NCBI GenBank assembly: GCA_019054805.1
Contig: JAHQIY010000004.1
Span: forward strand, 7,014,501-7,078,500
Length of the DNA stretch: 64,000 bases
Source: Brachionus manjavacas
Lineage: Eukaryota > Rotifera > Eurotatoria > Ploima > Brachionidae
Direction of reading: 5' to 3'
In this document: positions 34,201-51,056 of the stretch, piece by piece
Layout: each line of letters begins with the position of its first letter
Numbering within the stretch: the first letter of the stretch is position 1
Translations under genes and position numbers: made by a program
Notes under the pieces: generated by a model
Database searches by the model: none
What the model was told of the DNA's origin: nothing
What the model saw: only the letters and a program-made list of their open reading frames with translations

Positions 34201-36813
34201 TAACTCTGGTTTAAACTTTAGTTATGAATTATTATTTTTTAGTTTCAATGATCGTATTCTTTAATTTAATCTTCCTCAAAGGTTTCTTATCATTTTTTAT
34301 TGTAATATTGAGTAAAAATATCCAAACCATTAGCTAATTTTTTAAGGCCTTTGCTGACCTTTCATGCTATAACATTTTTGTTGAACACATCTGTTACATA
34401 TTCCCAATTTGACATTAATTCACTAAAAAGAATTTGAATTTTTCAAAATATAATCTCCTTTTATTTGTTTTAGTCAAAAAATTTCAAATTGATTTATAAT
34501 CGACTTTTCATAATCATAATAAATTGATAATGATGCATCTTAAAAATTTTAAGATTCGTAAGTAATGCTTTTCGAAATAAAATAATCCAAATATTTACCT
34601 TTTTAGTTGAATTTGCTTTTTTTATTTTGCAAATATTTATTTTTTTAATATCTTATGAGATATTAGCGTTGAGTATTTTGAAGCAGATTTAATGAAAACC
34701 ATATAAATTTAAACAGAAAGTCAATCATGCTAAGCAAATTTTCTTAAACAATGCCACTATTTAAATTTTTCTGAAAATTGAAAGTATCAAAAAAATTATA
34801 TTTTACTCACATACATGTTTAAGCGATTGATACAAATTGATTTAATAGTAGTAGTAGTATTACTTAATAAAGGCTGTTTCAATAACTTTACATGATCTTT
34901 ATGCACATTAAAATATCATTAAAAATAATTTTGATTTAAATTTATATAATCCAATTTCAGCAACTTGCTGAAATTCACAATTGAATTAGCTGTTTGTAGT
35001 TTGTTGTTTGATTTGGCCTTGTGAAATTCAGTAAAAATTGAAAATTTTAAGCAAACATATTTTTTTTTAATAAATTAAAATTAAATTAAAAATTGTAAAT
35101 AAACCCAAAAAATTGCAGAATAGTGCAGCAAGAAATTTTGAACTATTTTTTCTGTTCTTCACGTGCCAAAAGGACAATAGCTAGGACATCAAAAATTTTG
35201 AATTTTAATGTTGATTTGATTGATTTAAAAAGTAAAATAATGATCTAATCCAAGTATAAAAAAAGATTATTGTAAAGGACATAACTCATTTTTGAGAATT
35301 CTTTTTTCTGCAATTTTAATTTAAAAAAAAAAGTAAAATTTTTATTCAAATTTTCCAATTTTTACTGAATTTCGCAACTACAAATCAAACAAAAAACTAA
35401 AGCGGTGCAATTAAGAAAATTTAAAAGCTTAAAAGTTTGTTTCAACGAGGTTTTTTTGTGTTATTGATTTAAATTGCTGATTTTAAAATTTAATTTTTTT
35501 TTTATCAATTACCTAATGCAAGTTTAAATAGACAGCTTAAAAATAATAATAACAAAAATAATACAATTCTTATTCTAATTAAAAGAAAAAGTGTATTCAA
35601 TTATTTTGAATTAAAAAAATGTATTAAGAAAATTTTTTAACTATTAAATATATTAAAAGATTCTAAATAAAAAAAAAAAAAAAAAATAAGGGATCACATG
35701 ACATTTTTAGGAATGCGGTTTTATACCGATCATGACTTTAAAAATCTTTTTGCATTTGGAACATTGTATTCTTGATTGAACTATTATAAAATTTATTTAA
35801 TATTAAAGTAACATAATCATTCGTTATAGCTTGATTGATAAATTTTTAATATTTGATGTGTTAAGGACTTTAAAAAATGCTAAACATAAATTAGAGACCG
35901 TTTTTTACAAAAAAATTTTCAATACCTTTAGAAGATTTGCAAATATTTTCTAAACGCTAGAAGGTTCAAAAGTAATATGTGATCAATTTTGAAAAAAAAT
36001 TTAAAGTACGTTTTTTTGATTATAATTTCATATTTGATTTTAATTCTATTATAATTTTGTTATGTTAAATTACTCTTTAATTTAAAAAAAGATTGTAGAT
36101 TTATTATGTCAGTTCTTCAAGTTTAAGCGTTATCATGAATGTAAAAATGTATAATTTCTTTATTTAGCCTTTCAAATTATCAGCAAGATTTAAGCTTTAA
36201 ATTTACCATCTATCAATTTTATTTATATTGACTTTGTAAAAAAATTACAAAAATTTGATAAAAAGTTTTCTTTATTAAAATAAATAAAGAGTTAATCTGT
36301 CTTCTATGACTAGGACATTACGATGTTGATTATTTTTGAAGCTGTAAGTTGTTCTGAATAAAATTCGATTTTTATTTTTCTATAAAGTAAACTTTTCTGC
36401 CATTTTGATTATTTTTCTATTTTTTGTTTTTCTACCTCTCTCAAAAAATTAAATCAATACTTTTAGTGAGCATTTCTTATTAAATAATTCTTATTTAATA
36501 TAAACTTAATTTAATTATTTTATAAGCAAAAAATCATTTTTTTTTACTTTTCAATTTATTAAGTAAATAAATTAATTAAAATAAAAGGTCTTAAATTTCC
36601 AAAACACTCAAATAAAAGACATCATTCAAGTCTTGTTATTTACATGAATTTTAAAAACAACAATATTGAACCAACGAAAAAAAATTGATAAAATATTTTG
36701 ACCTTAAAAAAATTAGCTTTAAAAAGTTCAATAAAGAAAAAAATCTATTAAATCAAAATTTCAAACTGACTTTATATCAGGAAATAAAAACACAAAAAAG
36801 GCAATCGCGGATT
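34201..36813. other. AT-rich intergenic region with one further MITE-like element
   Basis: No coding exon is seen apart from the element at 35003-35396. The downstream end is the 3' flank of the homeobox gene. Confidence 0.5.
35003..35396. mobile_element. MITE-like inverted repeat element
   Basis: The left end (gtttgatttg, then gaaattcagtaaaaattg) is inverted at the right end (caatttttactgaatttc, then caaatcaaac). The arms are imperfect and about 45 bp long, and they enclose about 300 bp without coding signal. Confidence 0.6.
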
Positions 36814-38920
36814 TCAAATTGTTCCCAAAGCAACCGAATGTTCTCTTGCTTTTAATCTGAGAGCAGCAATGCTTGACGTTCGATGATCGTTGATGCCCGG
36901 AGTGGAGCTTGAGCTGCCATTGTTAACAACTTGAGGATACAAATTACCGGTTGAATTGGCCAGTAGATTATTTTGAGTTGAAACAAATGGGTTATACGAT
37001 GCCATAAAATTGGTCAAAGGTGATGCATTGGTAAACAAATTTGCATTGCTTGATCCTGATTGAAATTGGTGCTGATTTTGGTATTGAAAGTTTGGAGCAT
37101 ATTGACTGTGCTGAATGGGAGACTGATTTGATGATGATGATGATGATGAAAAAGAAGACGAAGAGATTGACGATGCCGGTAAGTTTGATGAATTGCTAAT
37201 TGATGAATTTGGATTATTCGAAGCTGCAGCAGCAGCGCACCATGCAACTGCGGCCATTGGATTTTGACCGTTTGCCAGCTTAAAAAATAAATATTTAAAT
37301 TTTAAAATGCCAATTTTTTAGCTTATTTACCAAGTTTACACTACTGAACTGATCTTGTCTGGTTGGCAAACTAAGCGAACCAGAATCTGATGAGTTCATA
37401 TTTAAATGTGGATAACCGTTTGAATGATTATTTGAATTAAAAACTCGGTTAGCCAAGGATGCAGCTACGGCAGCGGCTGCTGCAGCAGCAGCAGTTGAAG
37501 AATTCGGACTAGATCTTTGACTTACATTATTCGCTGTTGGTGACATTAAATTTGTGACATTTTGAGATTGGTGACTGTAGCAGCGTTCTCGTTTACGCCA
37601 TTTAGCGCGACGATTTTGAAACCAAACCTTTAGTTAACAAAAATATATTTTTTTTTAATTCAAATTTAAAACCAATTATGTAAAATTAAATAATGACTGC
37701 GAAAAATTTCAAAATCTTTATTTCAAGTAATTTGTTTTTATTTCTTTTAAAGTAAAAATGTTTTCAATCATTTATTCGGACAATTTGAAAAAATCATATT
37801 TAATCAATTTAATTTTAATAAAAAGTTGTTCATTTTAAAAACCAAGCTTTTAAAATTTTTTTTATTGAATTCCATTTTTTTTAAACTGCGTTTAAATGAA
37901 TAATTTTAAATTATCCTGACACTTAAAACTGATTAATAAAGTCAATTTGAGTCTTGGATGATTTCAAGTCAAGTTCAATATTTAAAATTGAAATTTTAAT
38001 TTTTTATACAAATTTTCGAATTCGTTTTAATTAATGATTTAGAAAACTTTAAAAAAAATTTTTTTTTAAAAATCTCAAAATAAATTGAATTGAGAATTCA
38101 ATTAATTTCCTATTGATCAAAATCGAAATAAAAGAAAACTTAAATATAAATAATTATTTTTAAATTTTTTTTTATAGAATAAATCTTGGTCCATGTGCAC
38201 CAAGATAATTTTATCTTTGTTATCTCGGCCTTAGGGATGCGCAACATAAAAAGCTCAATATGATAAGATTTAGATTATTTATATACAAATAAATTTTAAT
38301 ATTAAACCAGTTAATTTAATTAATAGCATGATTGCATGTAGACGTTTATACAAGGCAAAAGTTATTTACCTATTCAACTGAACCATGAGCAAAGATAAAA
38401 ATTGAAAAAAAAGCCAAGGATTTAATCAGAGTGTGAAAACTTCATATTCCGATGAATAAACAACAATATTTATCTTTTCTTATTATTAAACTTTATCTAT
38501 TTAGAAAAAAACCGCCTGCTTTAGAAAATTTGCTTTTAATTAAAGTCTAACCTGAACACGGGCCTCGGTAAGATCACATTTTGAGGCTAGCTGCTCTCGG
38601 GCATACACATCGGGATAGTGGGTTCTTTGAAACACTTTTTCTAGCTCGTCCAGCTGGTTGGATGTGAAAGTGGTGCGATTCCTGCGCTTCTTGCGCGATG
38701 AGTTGTTGTTGCTGGAGTTTCCATTTCCTTTCGAGGACGAAGAGCTCACCGAACTGCTAATGCTTCGATTGCAGTCTGCGTTCATGTTCAAATTCATCAT
38801 GAGGCCGGGATGTGCCATGTGGTTCAGGTGTGTCATTGGGTTCTGATTAGCGAAAGTCTCATCTTCCGATTCACTGGCATAAGAGTCATTAGCGAGAGAG
38901 CCTGCTGGAGAAGGTATCAT
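36814..38920 (-). CDS. ALX: Alx/aristaless-like paired-class homeodomain protein with OAR tail
   Basis: A DNA-binding transcription factor. Three exons: 38920-38552, 37627-37331 and 37278-36814. The introns are 924 and 52 bp, with donors GTTAGA and GTAAAT and acceptors AAAG and TAAG. Coding length is 1131 nt, or 376 residues. A Ser/Asn-rich N-terminus precedes the homeodomain at about 78-137: [20 protein letters not shown], then [20 protein letters not shown], then [14 protein letters not shown], with Gln at position 50. The first intron falls between homeodomain positions 46 and 47, the classic paired-class site. The last residues, [16 protein letters not shown], form an OAR domain. Homopolymeric Ala, Ser and Asn runs fill the middle. 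Alx1/3/4-type is the best fit; Arx, Prrx and Drgx match less well. An upstream non-coding or extra exon is possible. Confidence 0.9.
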
Positions 38921-41900
38921 TTCAAATTAGAACAGAATACTTAGCTAAGTATGAATGGAAATTAATCTAATAAAAAAATAATAAATATATGTTATTTTAT
39001 TAAATATTTTGGCCAAAGAAAATAAAGATTATAAATTATATTTGCTTCTAATTGGGTATAAACTAAATAGTGCAGCCAATCCAATATTGATAGCATGTTT
39101 TTAATTAAGATCATTTTCTTTGGAGTCTTGTGAATGACATTTTTTTTGTTGAGAAAAAATTATTCATTTCTGGAGTAGATATTACTGAAATGAATGCTCT
39201 TTGAAAATTTCTCTGAGGTTCTTATCTAAAATTTGAGCAGATTTTTATCTATTCTTTCTTAGAGCAATATTGTTTTTATCAAAAGCTAGAAAAATTAGAA
39301 TATTTTATGTCGGATTTTACCAAACACTCGTGTCTTACCTAAACACTGCACCCGAATTAAAATAAAATAAAATAAAATAGTGTCTGATTTTCAAAAAGAA
39401 ATTATCTGTCATTTTAAAGGGGAAGAAGATAACTTTATCTCAATGCTTATCTCATTCGAGTCCATTCTTCGTCATTCAAAAGAAAAAACTGCATATGCTT
39501 GCATTTTACATATGTGCGAAACACTCAATATGTGCCTTTCTCTCATCGAAAAAATACGACCAACTTAAATATGTTTTAAATAATCTTGCTTAAAATCTAT
39601 CCTCTGTTAGGTATAATATAAGTATACTTTTTTTTGCTCTGAAAAGATTTTTGTTGCTTATCATTTTAGAAATCTTAAGAATCCAAAAAAATCTATCTGC
39701 TAAATTAATTTCTGCACCAGAACTTCTATATATTCCAACATGTGTTTTTTTCATATTTATAAATCATTAATGAAACATTCGAACTACTTGGCCATCAGTC
39801 ATTATTGACTTGTCTTGGGAAATAATCTTATAAATCAAAATCTGAAACACAATCAACCAATATTCCAAAGAATTCTTAATTTTTTTTCAATTTTAAATAG
39901 ATAAATTTAGAGTACCTCATTTTGACGAATTTTAAAAATTTTAAGAACAATTTTCTCAATTATTCTTAATTATATTCTATAGTATAAAACAAAGATACCT
40001 ATATAACATCATGTTAAAAGTGTTTTCCATAAATCTTTAAATTAATTCTATAAAAATAAATGATTACTATAGCCATGACCAGGCAGAAGCTTTAAAACGC
40101 AGGCTTAAGCCATTCGACAGAATTCTAGGATAACCCAACACTATTTAATTTTAAACAAGAAATAATTATTTAATAAATTAATTAATGTCCAAAAAATAGT
40201 GTTTATTTGTATGAAATCTTAGCGTATCTTCTAAAATTCAAACTTTGAAAAAAAAAATTAACCGGTGCTTCTAGTGTTAACAAAATAACTAAAAAATAGT
40301 TGTTTTTTTATCTAGTAAAAAAAATGTTAATAGTTCTAAAATAGTATATTCTTAAATTTTATAGACTATTTTAAAGAGTATTAATTTTTTCTAAGATATT
40401 CAAGTCTGAAAACCATAAAATTAAAACATTTTCTAAACATTGGTTACACTCGGAAGGAAGCTTGAAGTAAATGATCGTATTTTGATTTTGAAATGATCAA
40501 ATCAGTATTTAATTATTAAATAAATTGTTATTAGTTAAAAGAATTAATGCAGAGGGACATTTTTGAAATAAACTTTTTTAACTCTTAGGGTAAAATCTTC
40601 AATATCGAAATGCACATTGCACAGTGCATACCATCTAAATAATAATAACTTATTTAAGCGAGTTATTTTTTGCAGACTTTTGCAGAGATTATCTTTAAAT
40701 CTAGCAAACAATGTTATATCGAAAAATATATCTCTGTATTAATTCTATTAAGAAATAGCAATCTATTTCACAATTATAACTTGGTTTGATCATTTTGAGC
40801 ATCAAAAATTGGTCATAAACTTCATAAGGTCCACTAAGAGTTGTTTAAACAACAGCACGTTCCATTCATCCATTTATCAGCTTTAAAAGCTTTCACACTA
40901 CAAGCCATAAGATTGTGAAAGCTTGTAAAAGCTTATTTCTAATCGATTCCTTTAATTTTTATCATCATATTAAATTTAAATTTTATTTTACATTAACTAT
41001 AAATGATGAAAATTTTTCCAAGTTTAATGCTTTTTATATTAGTGCAATAATTGTAAAATAAAGCGACTAAAAACTGCTCTAGAAACCAAAATAATTTTAA
41101 AATAAATTAAAATTTGACTTAAATAATGTGAAAATTAAAAAAAAATGGCCTGATATATTTAATCCAATATCTAAAATGTTTAGGATTTAAAGATATTCTA
41201 TTAAAAACTAATTTAAATAATTATCAAAGTACAAAAAAATTTACACAAGTTAACTTATTCTTCTATCATATTAGAAACAACTTTAAAAAAATGCGCTTGT
41301 CTAAAAATTCTATAAATATTAGAATAAACAGATAAATTAATATAACTTAATATAAACTTAATATATTTTAGACTTTTTTTTTTTAATTAAAATTAAAAAA
41401 AAAATTAATTTTCAGTCCTAATAATATTAGTATTTTAATTAGAATAAACTTAGAACAGTTTCGAGGTCGTGCGTGTGATAACTTTTGAAAGTAATTAATT
41501 AGTGCACGTAATAGCGACTATCAATCTGATATTAAAATTGGTACTGCATAATGGTGCGGGGTCAAAATTGAAGATTCTGAAAAAAAGAGCGCAAGTAAAA
41601 TTTATTTTTGAAATTAAGTTTTAGAAAATTTCTTAAATTCTAAAAAAGAAAAAAGAGTTTTAATAAATTTACTATTGACAAACAAAAACTCAATTTTTTT
41701 TCATGTTAAGATTCTCATTTTGAAAAAAATCATAAATCTATTCTTAAAAAAAATCCTATTAATGAAAAAAATTAAAGAAAAGTGAATGGAAAAGATCTCA
41801 ATTTTTTAGAATTTAAAAGTCAAATGAGATTGACTTTAAAAAAAATTTTCTTTGATTTTCTTAATCATGAAAACACTTCGGACATGGTGTAAAATCTTTC

Positions 41901-42782
41901 AGGTCTAAATTTTTCCTTTCAAGAAAAAATGAAATAAAGTGTAATTTAAATAAGGTTATAAAAATAAACATTTTTGTTATAAAAAATAAGCAATTGGCTG
42001 AAAACGAAAAAGAAATTGCTGAGATTAATAAAAAGCAAATAATCGAAAACTAATTAGACTTAGGTACTAGTGTTTTTGAACACCGACTTGCTACTCAAAA
42101 ATCTAATTGGACTAAGCAATTTAAAAGAATTTTTTTGTTTATTTTTACTAAAAATACTTTTAATAATCGAAAATTTTCTAATGAATTTTTTTCGTACCAA
42201 ACCAAGAAAAAGCTAATTATTTATAGATAGATGAAGAAATAAGAAACAAAGATAAAATTAAGATAGACAGAAGAATTTATAAGAATTAACTTTAATTAGG
42301 AGGCAGCAAAAGCACAATTTTAAACTAATCTTAATTAAGACTCTAAAAACTAATTAACTTTTTGAACACTAGTGATTTTTTAGTTGCCACTAGAATGCAG
42401 AACAAAAAATCTTTAGTATGAAAAATTTTAAAAATTTAATCTTTAACAAAATGCCTAGTTCCTGTTTACTTCACAAATCACAAGCTGATCTGCTAATTAC
42501 AAAAGCTTAATTTACGTAATGAACTTAATAATTTTACTTTTATTGAATTAAACATTGATAAAAACTTGAGAATTTAAAGAAGAAATTTGATTTGGAATTA
42601 TTTCCTTTTTTCTCTGTGTGAAGCTTTTATTTTTTTGGTTATCAATATGTCGAGATAAAGCATCGCCTAACTCTAAAGAACTGCATTTTTGATTTAATTC
42701 ATCAGTAGATCTTTAGAGTTATTGAATTTCATAAGCCGAAAATGCAGCAAAATTGAACATGTTTTTACAAGAATGGCTAATA
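38921..42782. other. AT-rich intergenic region, no gene seen
   Basis: About 3.9 kb between the homeobox gene and the inverted tubulin arm. I see no ORF with a family signature, no RNA gene and no clear repeat boundary. Regulatory elements of the homeobox gene could lie here but are not recognisable by eye. Confidence 0.5.
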
Positions 42783-45852
<3,070 letters not shown>

Positions 45853-46074
45853 TTACGTTAGTTTACGTAAATTTATGAAAATTAACATAAAACAACGTAA
45901 AACTCAAAAGTCTACAAAAGATCATTTTTTACCATATTTTATAGAATTTTCAAGAAAATGTTTATTTTCACTTTTCAAATAATCCAAATTAATTTACTTC
46001 TTAATCGTAACAATTAAATTAAACCAATTTCACGTAAAATTACCTGAAAAAAAAGGAATTTTTTTTTTCCGTAT

Positions 46075-46340
46075 TCAGGCCCTTCGTATTATCTCTCGTC
46101 ATACCGCATCTTGAATACACTGTAAGTATCTAGAATCCTTCAACGAAAACTAGCAAAAACATGGTCGAAAGTGTCCAAAGTAGAGCGACGAAGCTAGAGA
46201 AAGTCGTATCAAGAAAGGCTAATGGCTTTGGAATTATTGCACTTGAAGACCGTAGAACAAGAGGGGATCTAATTCTAATGTTCAAAATAGTCAACCATCA
46301 TGAGAATATTAAAGATAATAACAATAATGGTCCTATTTTT
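46075..46340 (+). mobile_element. LINE ORF2 C-terminal fragment
   Basis: A plus-strand frame with VESVQSRATKLEKVV, LEDRRTRGDLILMFKIVNHH and KTGTRLYRAT, the post-RT pattern of LINE ORF2. It is truncated at both ends and abuts the oppositely oriented GC-rich LINE. Confidence 0.7.
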
Positions 46341-46344
46341 TCGA

Positions 46345-47372
46345 AGTCGAAAACAGGGACGAGATTATATCGCGCCACACGGTCCTTTCATTTGCCATCA
46401 TTGCCCACTGGGCTTTCTTGATTCCTGCCCTTTCCAAATCGCTTTCGAAGCAGTTTGTCCATTCCAACCTCGGCTTGCCACGCCCCTGTTTTCTACCAAT
46501 GAGATCACCGAAAAGCACTTTCTTTGCCCATCGGTTGTCTCCATACCTTCTTACGTGTCCAGTCCAACGTATCCTGTACCTTCTGACTATGTTCTCTCGA
46601 CTGCGCTCTCTGGTAGAGCTTTGCGTTTGTGAGGCCCACTATCCTGAGGCTCGCTAGCTGTTGCAATATACTGAGGTAAAAACAGTTGAGTTTGCCATTA
46701 TCATCATCATTGCAAGTCCATGTCTCAGCTCCATTGAGGATTGTAGACAACACGGTCGCCTTATACATCCTTACTTTGCTTCTGGTCCTAAGCGCCGTCT
46801 GGTCCCACACAGCCTTCCTAAGTTGATGGAATTTGAAGGCTCCGAGACTTATTCTCCTTCGCGTCTCCTCGGCGCTGGTGCTTTTGCTTGACACCATGCT
46901 TCCCAGGTAAACAAACTTGGCGACTCTTTCCAACGGGTCTCCACCGATCTCGAGTCTTTTATCTTCAGCATCACAGTAAGCCGTCATCCACTTGGTCTTC
47001 TTAGCATTTATCGTCAGTCCACACTGTCGAGTCTTAGCCTCAAGGTCCTGACACACTCTGTGAGTATTTCCATGCTCTTATAGATAAGCACTAGATCATC
47101 GGAATACAAAAGCGCGTTAACACGAAGTGTACCGCTGACCTGAGTGCCCCACGCTTTTCTTCCATCCGGCATCACGAAATCTGCTTGCAAACCATTTCCT
47201 TCCATTCTCTTCAGTGTCTCCCCAATCACATGGTCGATGTAGACGTTGAAGAGTGCCGGTGTTAGCAAGCACCCCAGTCGAAGCCCAGTTAAGACTCCAA
47301 ACCAACTTGTGAGCTCTCCGCACACACGCACTGAAGCTTCCGTCCCTTCGTACAACGCACAGATTTGCTAAA
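46345..47372 (-). mobile_element. GC-rich LINE fragment, reverse transcriptase and tail
   Basis: A minus-strand 5'-truncated LINE. The palm half of RT is visible (LYEGTEASVRV, GCLLTPALFNVYID, LLYSDDLVLI), then LTINAKKTKWM, YLGSMVS, RMYKATVLSTILNGAETW and a C-terminal KPRLEWTNCFESDLERAGI. A few frame changes separate the pieces. Base composition is near 50% GC, in sharp contrast to the AT-rich surroundings, so it is a recent or foreign arrival. Confidence 0.85.
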
Positions 47373-47779
47373 AAGTATAAAATAATGGAAATATTTTAAA
47401 TTTCACAACAAAATATTAAATGTAGCATTCCAACATTATTTATTACATAAAATTAAACGTCAGAAAAAGTTACAGAGTGATTGAGATATTTAAGTCTGCC
47501 ACTTTGGACACATTAATATGTTCTTGTGGTCAAATTTCCAGACAAATATTTGTTCGACTTTCCCAATTTCATTACCTAATTATTTTGTCTTCTCCGGGTT
47601 CTTGAATTTTAGATGTTAGTTGTATGTATGTCTTGTTTTTTTGTTTAAGATGGTTGAAAATCTTCATCATTTTCTTCAAATTCGGAGTCATCTAAATCAT
47701 GACTCATTTGACGCAATGAATTTTAGTTTTATTGATCGAAGGTCATTTCGCTCGGCCTGTCGCTCGAACGATCGCTCGC

Positions 47780-50700
47780 GATCTCAACCTCAGAGCAAAA
47801 CCTAAATTATCACGATTGTTCGAGTGACAGATCTATTAGAAACTATTATTATTAAAGTGTTAATTTACACTCAGCAATAACATTAATTTATAAAACTAAT
47901 AAGCAATCTCAAGTCAAAACAACATTTTCCCAACAAAATCTATCCTTGATTCGAACAAGACCACTAACCATTAGTAAAACAAGTCAATCAAAGGCTCTCA
48001 GACAACAAAAAAAATTTAACTCATGAATCTATCACGACAAGCTCAACATCTCAAACAACTCTAGCAACTCAATCTTACCGAACGAGTCGTTCAAACCAAA
48101 AATCAAATCAAGCTGATTCTCAAAGTAGGAATTAATCAATTAAATTTAGCAATTAAAAAAATCAGTTTATAGCACCTCTACCATGGGCAGTTTTTTTGTT
48201 TTAAAAACCTAATGCAAAAAATCGTTAAATTGGTCAGCAAACTGCCAGTCAAAACAGCATTGAAGAAAATTTAGAATGAACAAGAAGATAAATAAATCAA
48301 CTTTAAGAACAAAACCTCTTAATAATACAAGGTTAGTAATTACACACTGGAATTGTCTTCATTTACCTAGTAGGGTTCATCTCTTAGCCAATTTTTTAGC
48401 TCAAAAATGTCCAGAAATTGTTTTGCTCAATGAACTAAAGATAGATTTAAGTGAGGCAAATATTTATCTTGATTTTCACAATTATCAATTCATAACAAAA
48501 CCACGCAACAAGTATGGAGGAGGAGTAACAATTTTAATTAAAGAAGGAATTGAATTTATACAAGATTTCTTTTATGAGGAATTCAATTCCGAACTCCTTT
48601 GTATAAAAATGAACTTAGGAAAGAATAATGAATTGTTTATATTCAGTCTTTATAATCCACCCAATATGCTTCTGAACTTTGAGTTTTTTAAAACTGTTAA
48701 TAAAAAATGTAGAAATTACATTTTAGGTGGTGATCTTAACGCCAGAACAAAGCAAATAGGCTGCGTAGGGGAAAATGAAAACGGCATAATGTTGGAAAGA
48801 ATAATCAATGATAAGCCTCCTACTTTCAATATTTTTAATAGGAATTACTTTGAAACTCTTGATCTTTTTTTAGTTTCATCTTTATTAATTGACATTATTA
48901 CCGACCTTTGTGTCCTAAATAGTCAAGACATGACTAGTGACCATTTCCTAATCGAAGCATCGATTTCTATGGGCAATCAATAAGAAAATAAATCAGCAGC
49001 TAAAAAGTTTAACTTTAAGAAAGCAAACTGGCAATTATTCAGCGAGATTTTAAATTCTCAAATAGTGAATATCACTGAAATTTCCCTCACAATAGATCAA
49101 CTAAATGATAAAATTACAGAAAAAATTATTTCTACTTCACATAAAAGCATTCCTGATCATTCGCAGAAAATCTACAAAACCAGTCTCCCCCCCCGAACAT
49201 TGTTATTCTGATAAAAGAACGCAGGAAAGTAAGAAGAAACTTTCAAAAAACTCGCTGTCAAAATCTCAAGAAAAAATTTAATCAACTTACATTCGAGTTA
49301 AAGGCCTTTTTAAAAAAATTCTGGAATCAAAATTGGTTCGATTTTATTGAGAAAATGGGAAAAAACCCACTGACAAGTAGACACATAGACATGGAAAAAA
49401 ATAAATAAATTTAGATCAAAAAAAGGATCAAATTTAATCCCAAATTTGTTTTTAAATGACAAGGAATTCAAAACTAATGAAGAAAAGGGAAAATGCTTTG
49501 GAGAACTCCTATCTTCAATATTTAGTCCTAATTCTGATTTAATCGATCGTGATAAAGATTTCGAAATAATTAATTCAAACTCTGAATTCTTAAGAAATCA
49601 TGATCAGTCTAATTTAAATGATCCAATTTGCTTAAATGAATTAATTATGGCTCTAAAAAGATTGAAAAATGAAGCGGCATCAGGACCTGACCAAATTCAT
49701 AATCTAATGTTAAAAAACTTACCTAGAAATTCATTAATAGAAATTATAGAACTTTTTAATTTATCTCTTCGAGAAGGTAGAGTCCCTAAAGCATGGAAAA
49801 CATCGAACATTACTATGATTCAAAAAAAGCCTCTTCTTTACAAGATCCTTTAAATTATAGACCAATTAGTATAACGAGTTGTTTAGGAAAGCTCCTGGAA
49901 CGCATAGTATTTTCAAGATTATACAATTATTTGGAACAAAATTCACTCCTTATCCAGGAGCAGTCTGGATTTAGAAAACACCGGCGAACATCAGATAATC
50001 TTTTCTTTTTAATTCAAAAAATTGTGGAATCATTTAATAGAAAAAAGAGTTTGTGGCCTGTTTTTTGATATTTCTTAAGCCTTTGATAGGGTTTGGCATG
50101 AAGGTCTACTTTTTAAATTGATTAAAATGAATCCACCTCATTACTTGACTAACTGGATTAGATCCTTTTTAGATAGAAGGACATTTAAGGTAAATGTGAA
50201 TGACCAATTGAGCGACGAATATCAAATAACTGCAGGTGTTCCTCAAGGCTCAGTAATTAGTCCTCTTTTATTTAGTATATATATTAATGACATCCTAAAA
50301 AGGAATAAAACAAATAATGAATACTCTCTGCTTTTCTCAGATGATCTAGTTACATTCTTCATTTATAACAAGAAAGGGAACCTAGAAAATAAGATTAATA
50401 AATAGACCAACGAACTAGAACAATGGCTTATTAAATGGAAAATGAAGATATCAGTTGAAAAGTCGTGTTCAGTAGTCTTTTCTAGTTAAAAAAAAGAGAG
50501 TGATAATCTAAACTTAAAAATCTATGGAAACAGAATAGTGAGCCAAAAAGAAATCAAGTTTCTTGGTATTAAATTTGATTCTAAGTTAAACTTTAATATA
50601 CTAGTAGACGAAATTAAAGAACGCTGCAACAAAAGGCTAAATATTATTAAGATATTGTCAAACAAAAAATGGGGTCTCAATCAAAACACACTAGGAAATT

Positions 50701-50996
50701 TATATAAATCTTTAGTATACCCAACTCCATTGTGTAATTGCTACCTTACTATTGCTTCTTTTTTTCCTGGAACTTGAACTATTTAAACATGTGCCACATG
50801 AAACAATCTTTTCCAATTTATGTCTTTTCAACTTTAATTTTTATTAGCTTATTTACTCTATTTTGATTCTTTTTTTATCTAATTTTATTAACTTTAATAT
50901 TATTTTAATTTTATTTTTTATTTTATTTTTAACTTATTCTGAAGGAGCTCTTGCTCGGTACAGAAAACAAATAAATAAAAATAAATAAATAAAATA
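47780..50996 (+). mobile_element. Long LINE (endonuclease plus RT), frame-broken
   Basis: A non-LTR retrotransposon of about 3.2 kb. An APE endonuclease frame lies at 48276-48983 (VITHWNCLHLPSR, GGDLNARTKQIG, SDHFLIEA). After a decayed linker, RT pieces lie at 49446-50777 (AASGPDQIHNLML, YRPISITSCLGKLLERI, EQSGFRKHRRTSDNLF, GVPQGSVISPLLFSIYINDI, LLFSDDLVTF). The catalytic box reads FSDD rather than the usual FADD or YADD. Several stops and frameshifts break ORF2. The 3' end is ctgaaggagctcttgctcgg followed by aaataaataaat repeats at about 50970-50996. The 5' limit is uncertain, since no ORF1 is recognised. The AT composition matches the host. Confidence 0.85.
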
Positions 50997-51056
50997 TACT
51001 TTTCATTGAATTATACTTCGAAAAAAAAATAAACTAAAACTTGCCTGAACTAAAAA

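Noticed and set aside
38190-38230. Hairpin atcttggt...accaagat in the homeobox intron considered as an miRNA
   Set aside because: The stem is only about 8 bp, too short for a precursor.
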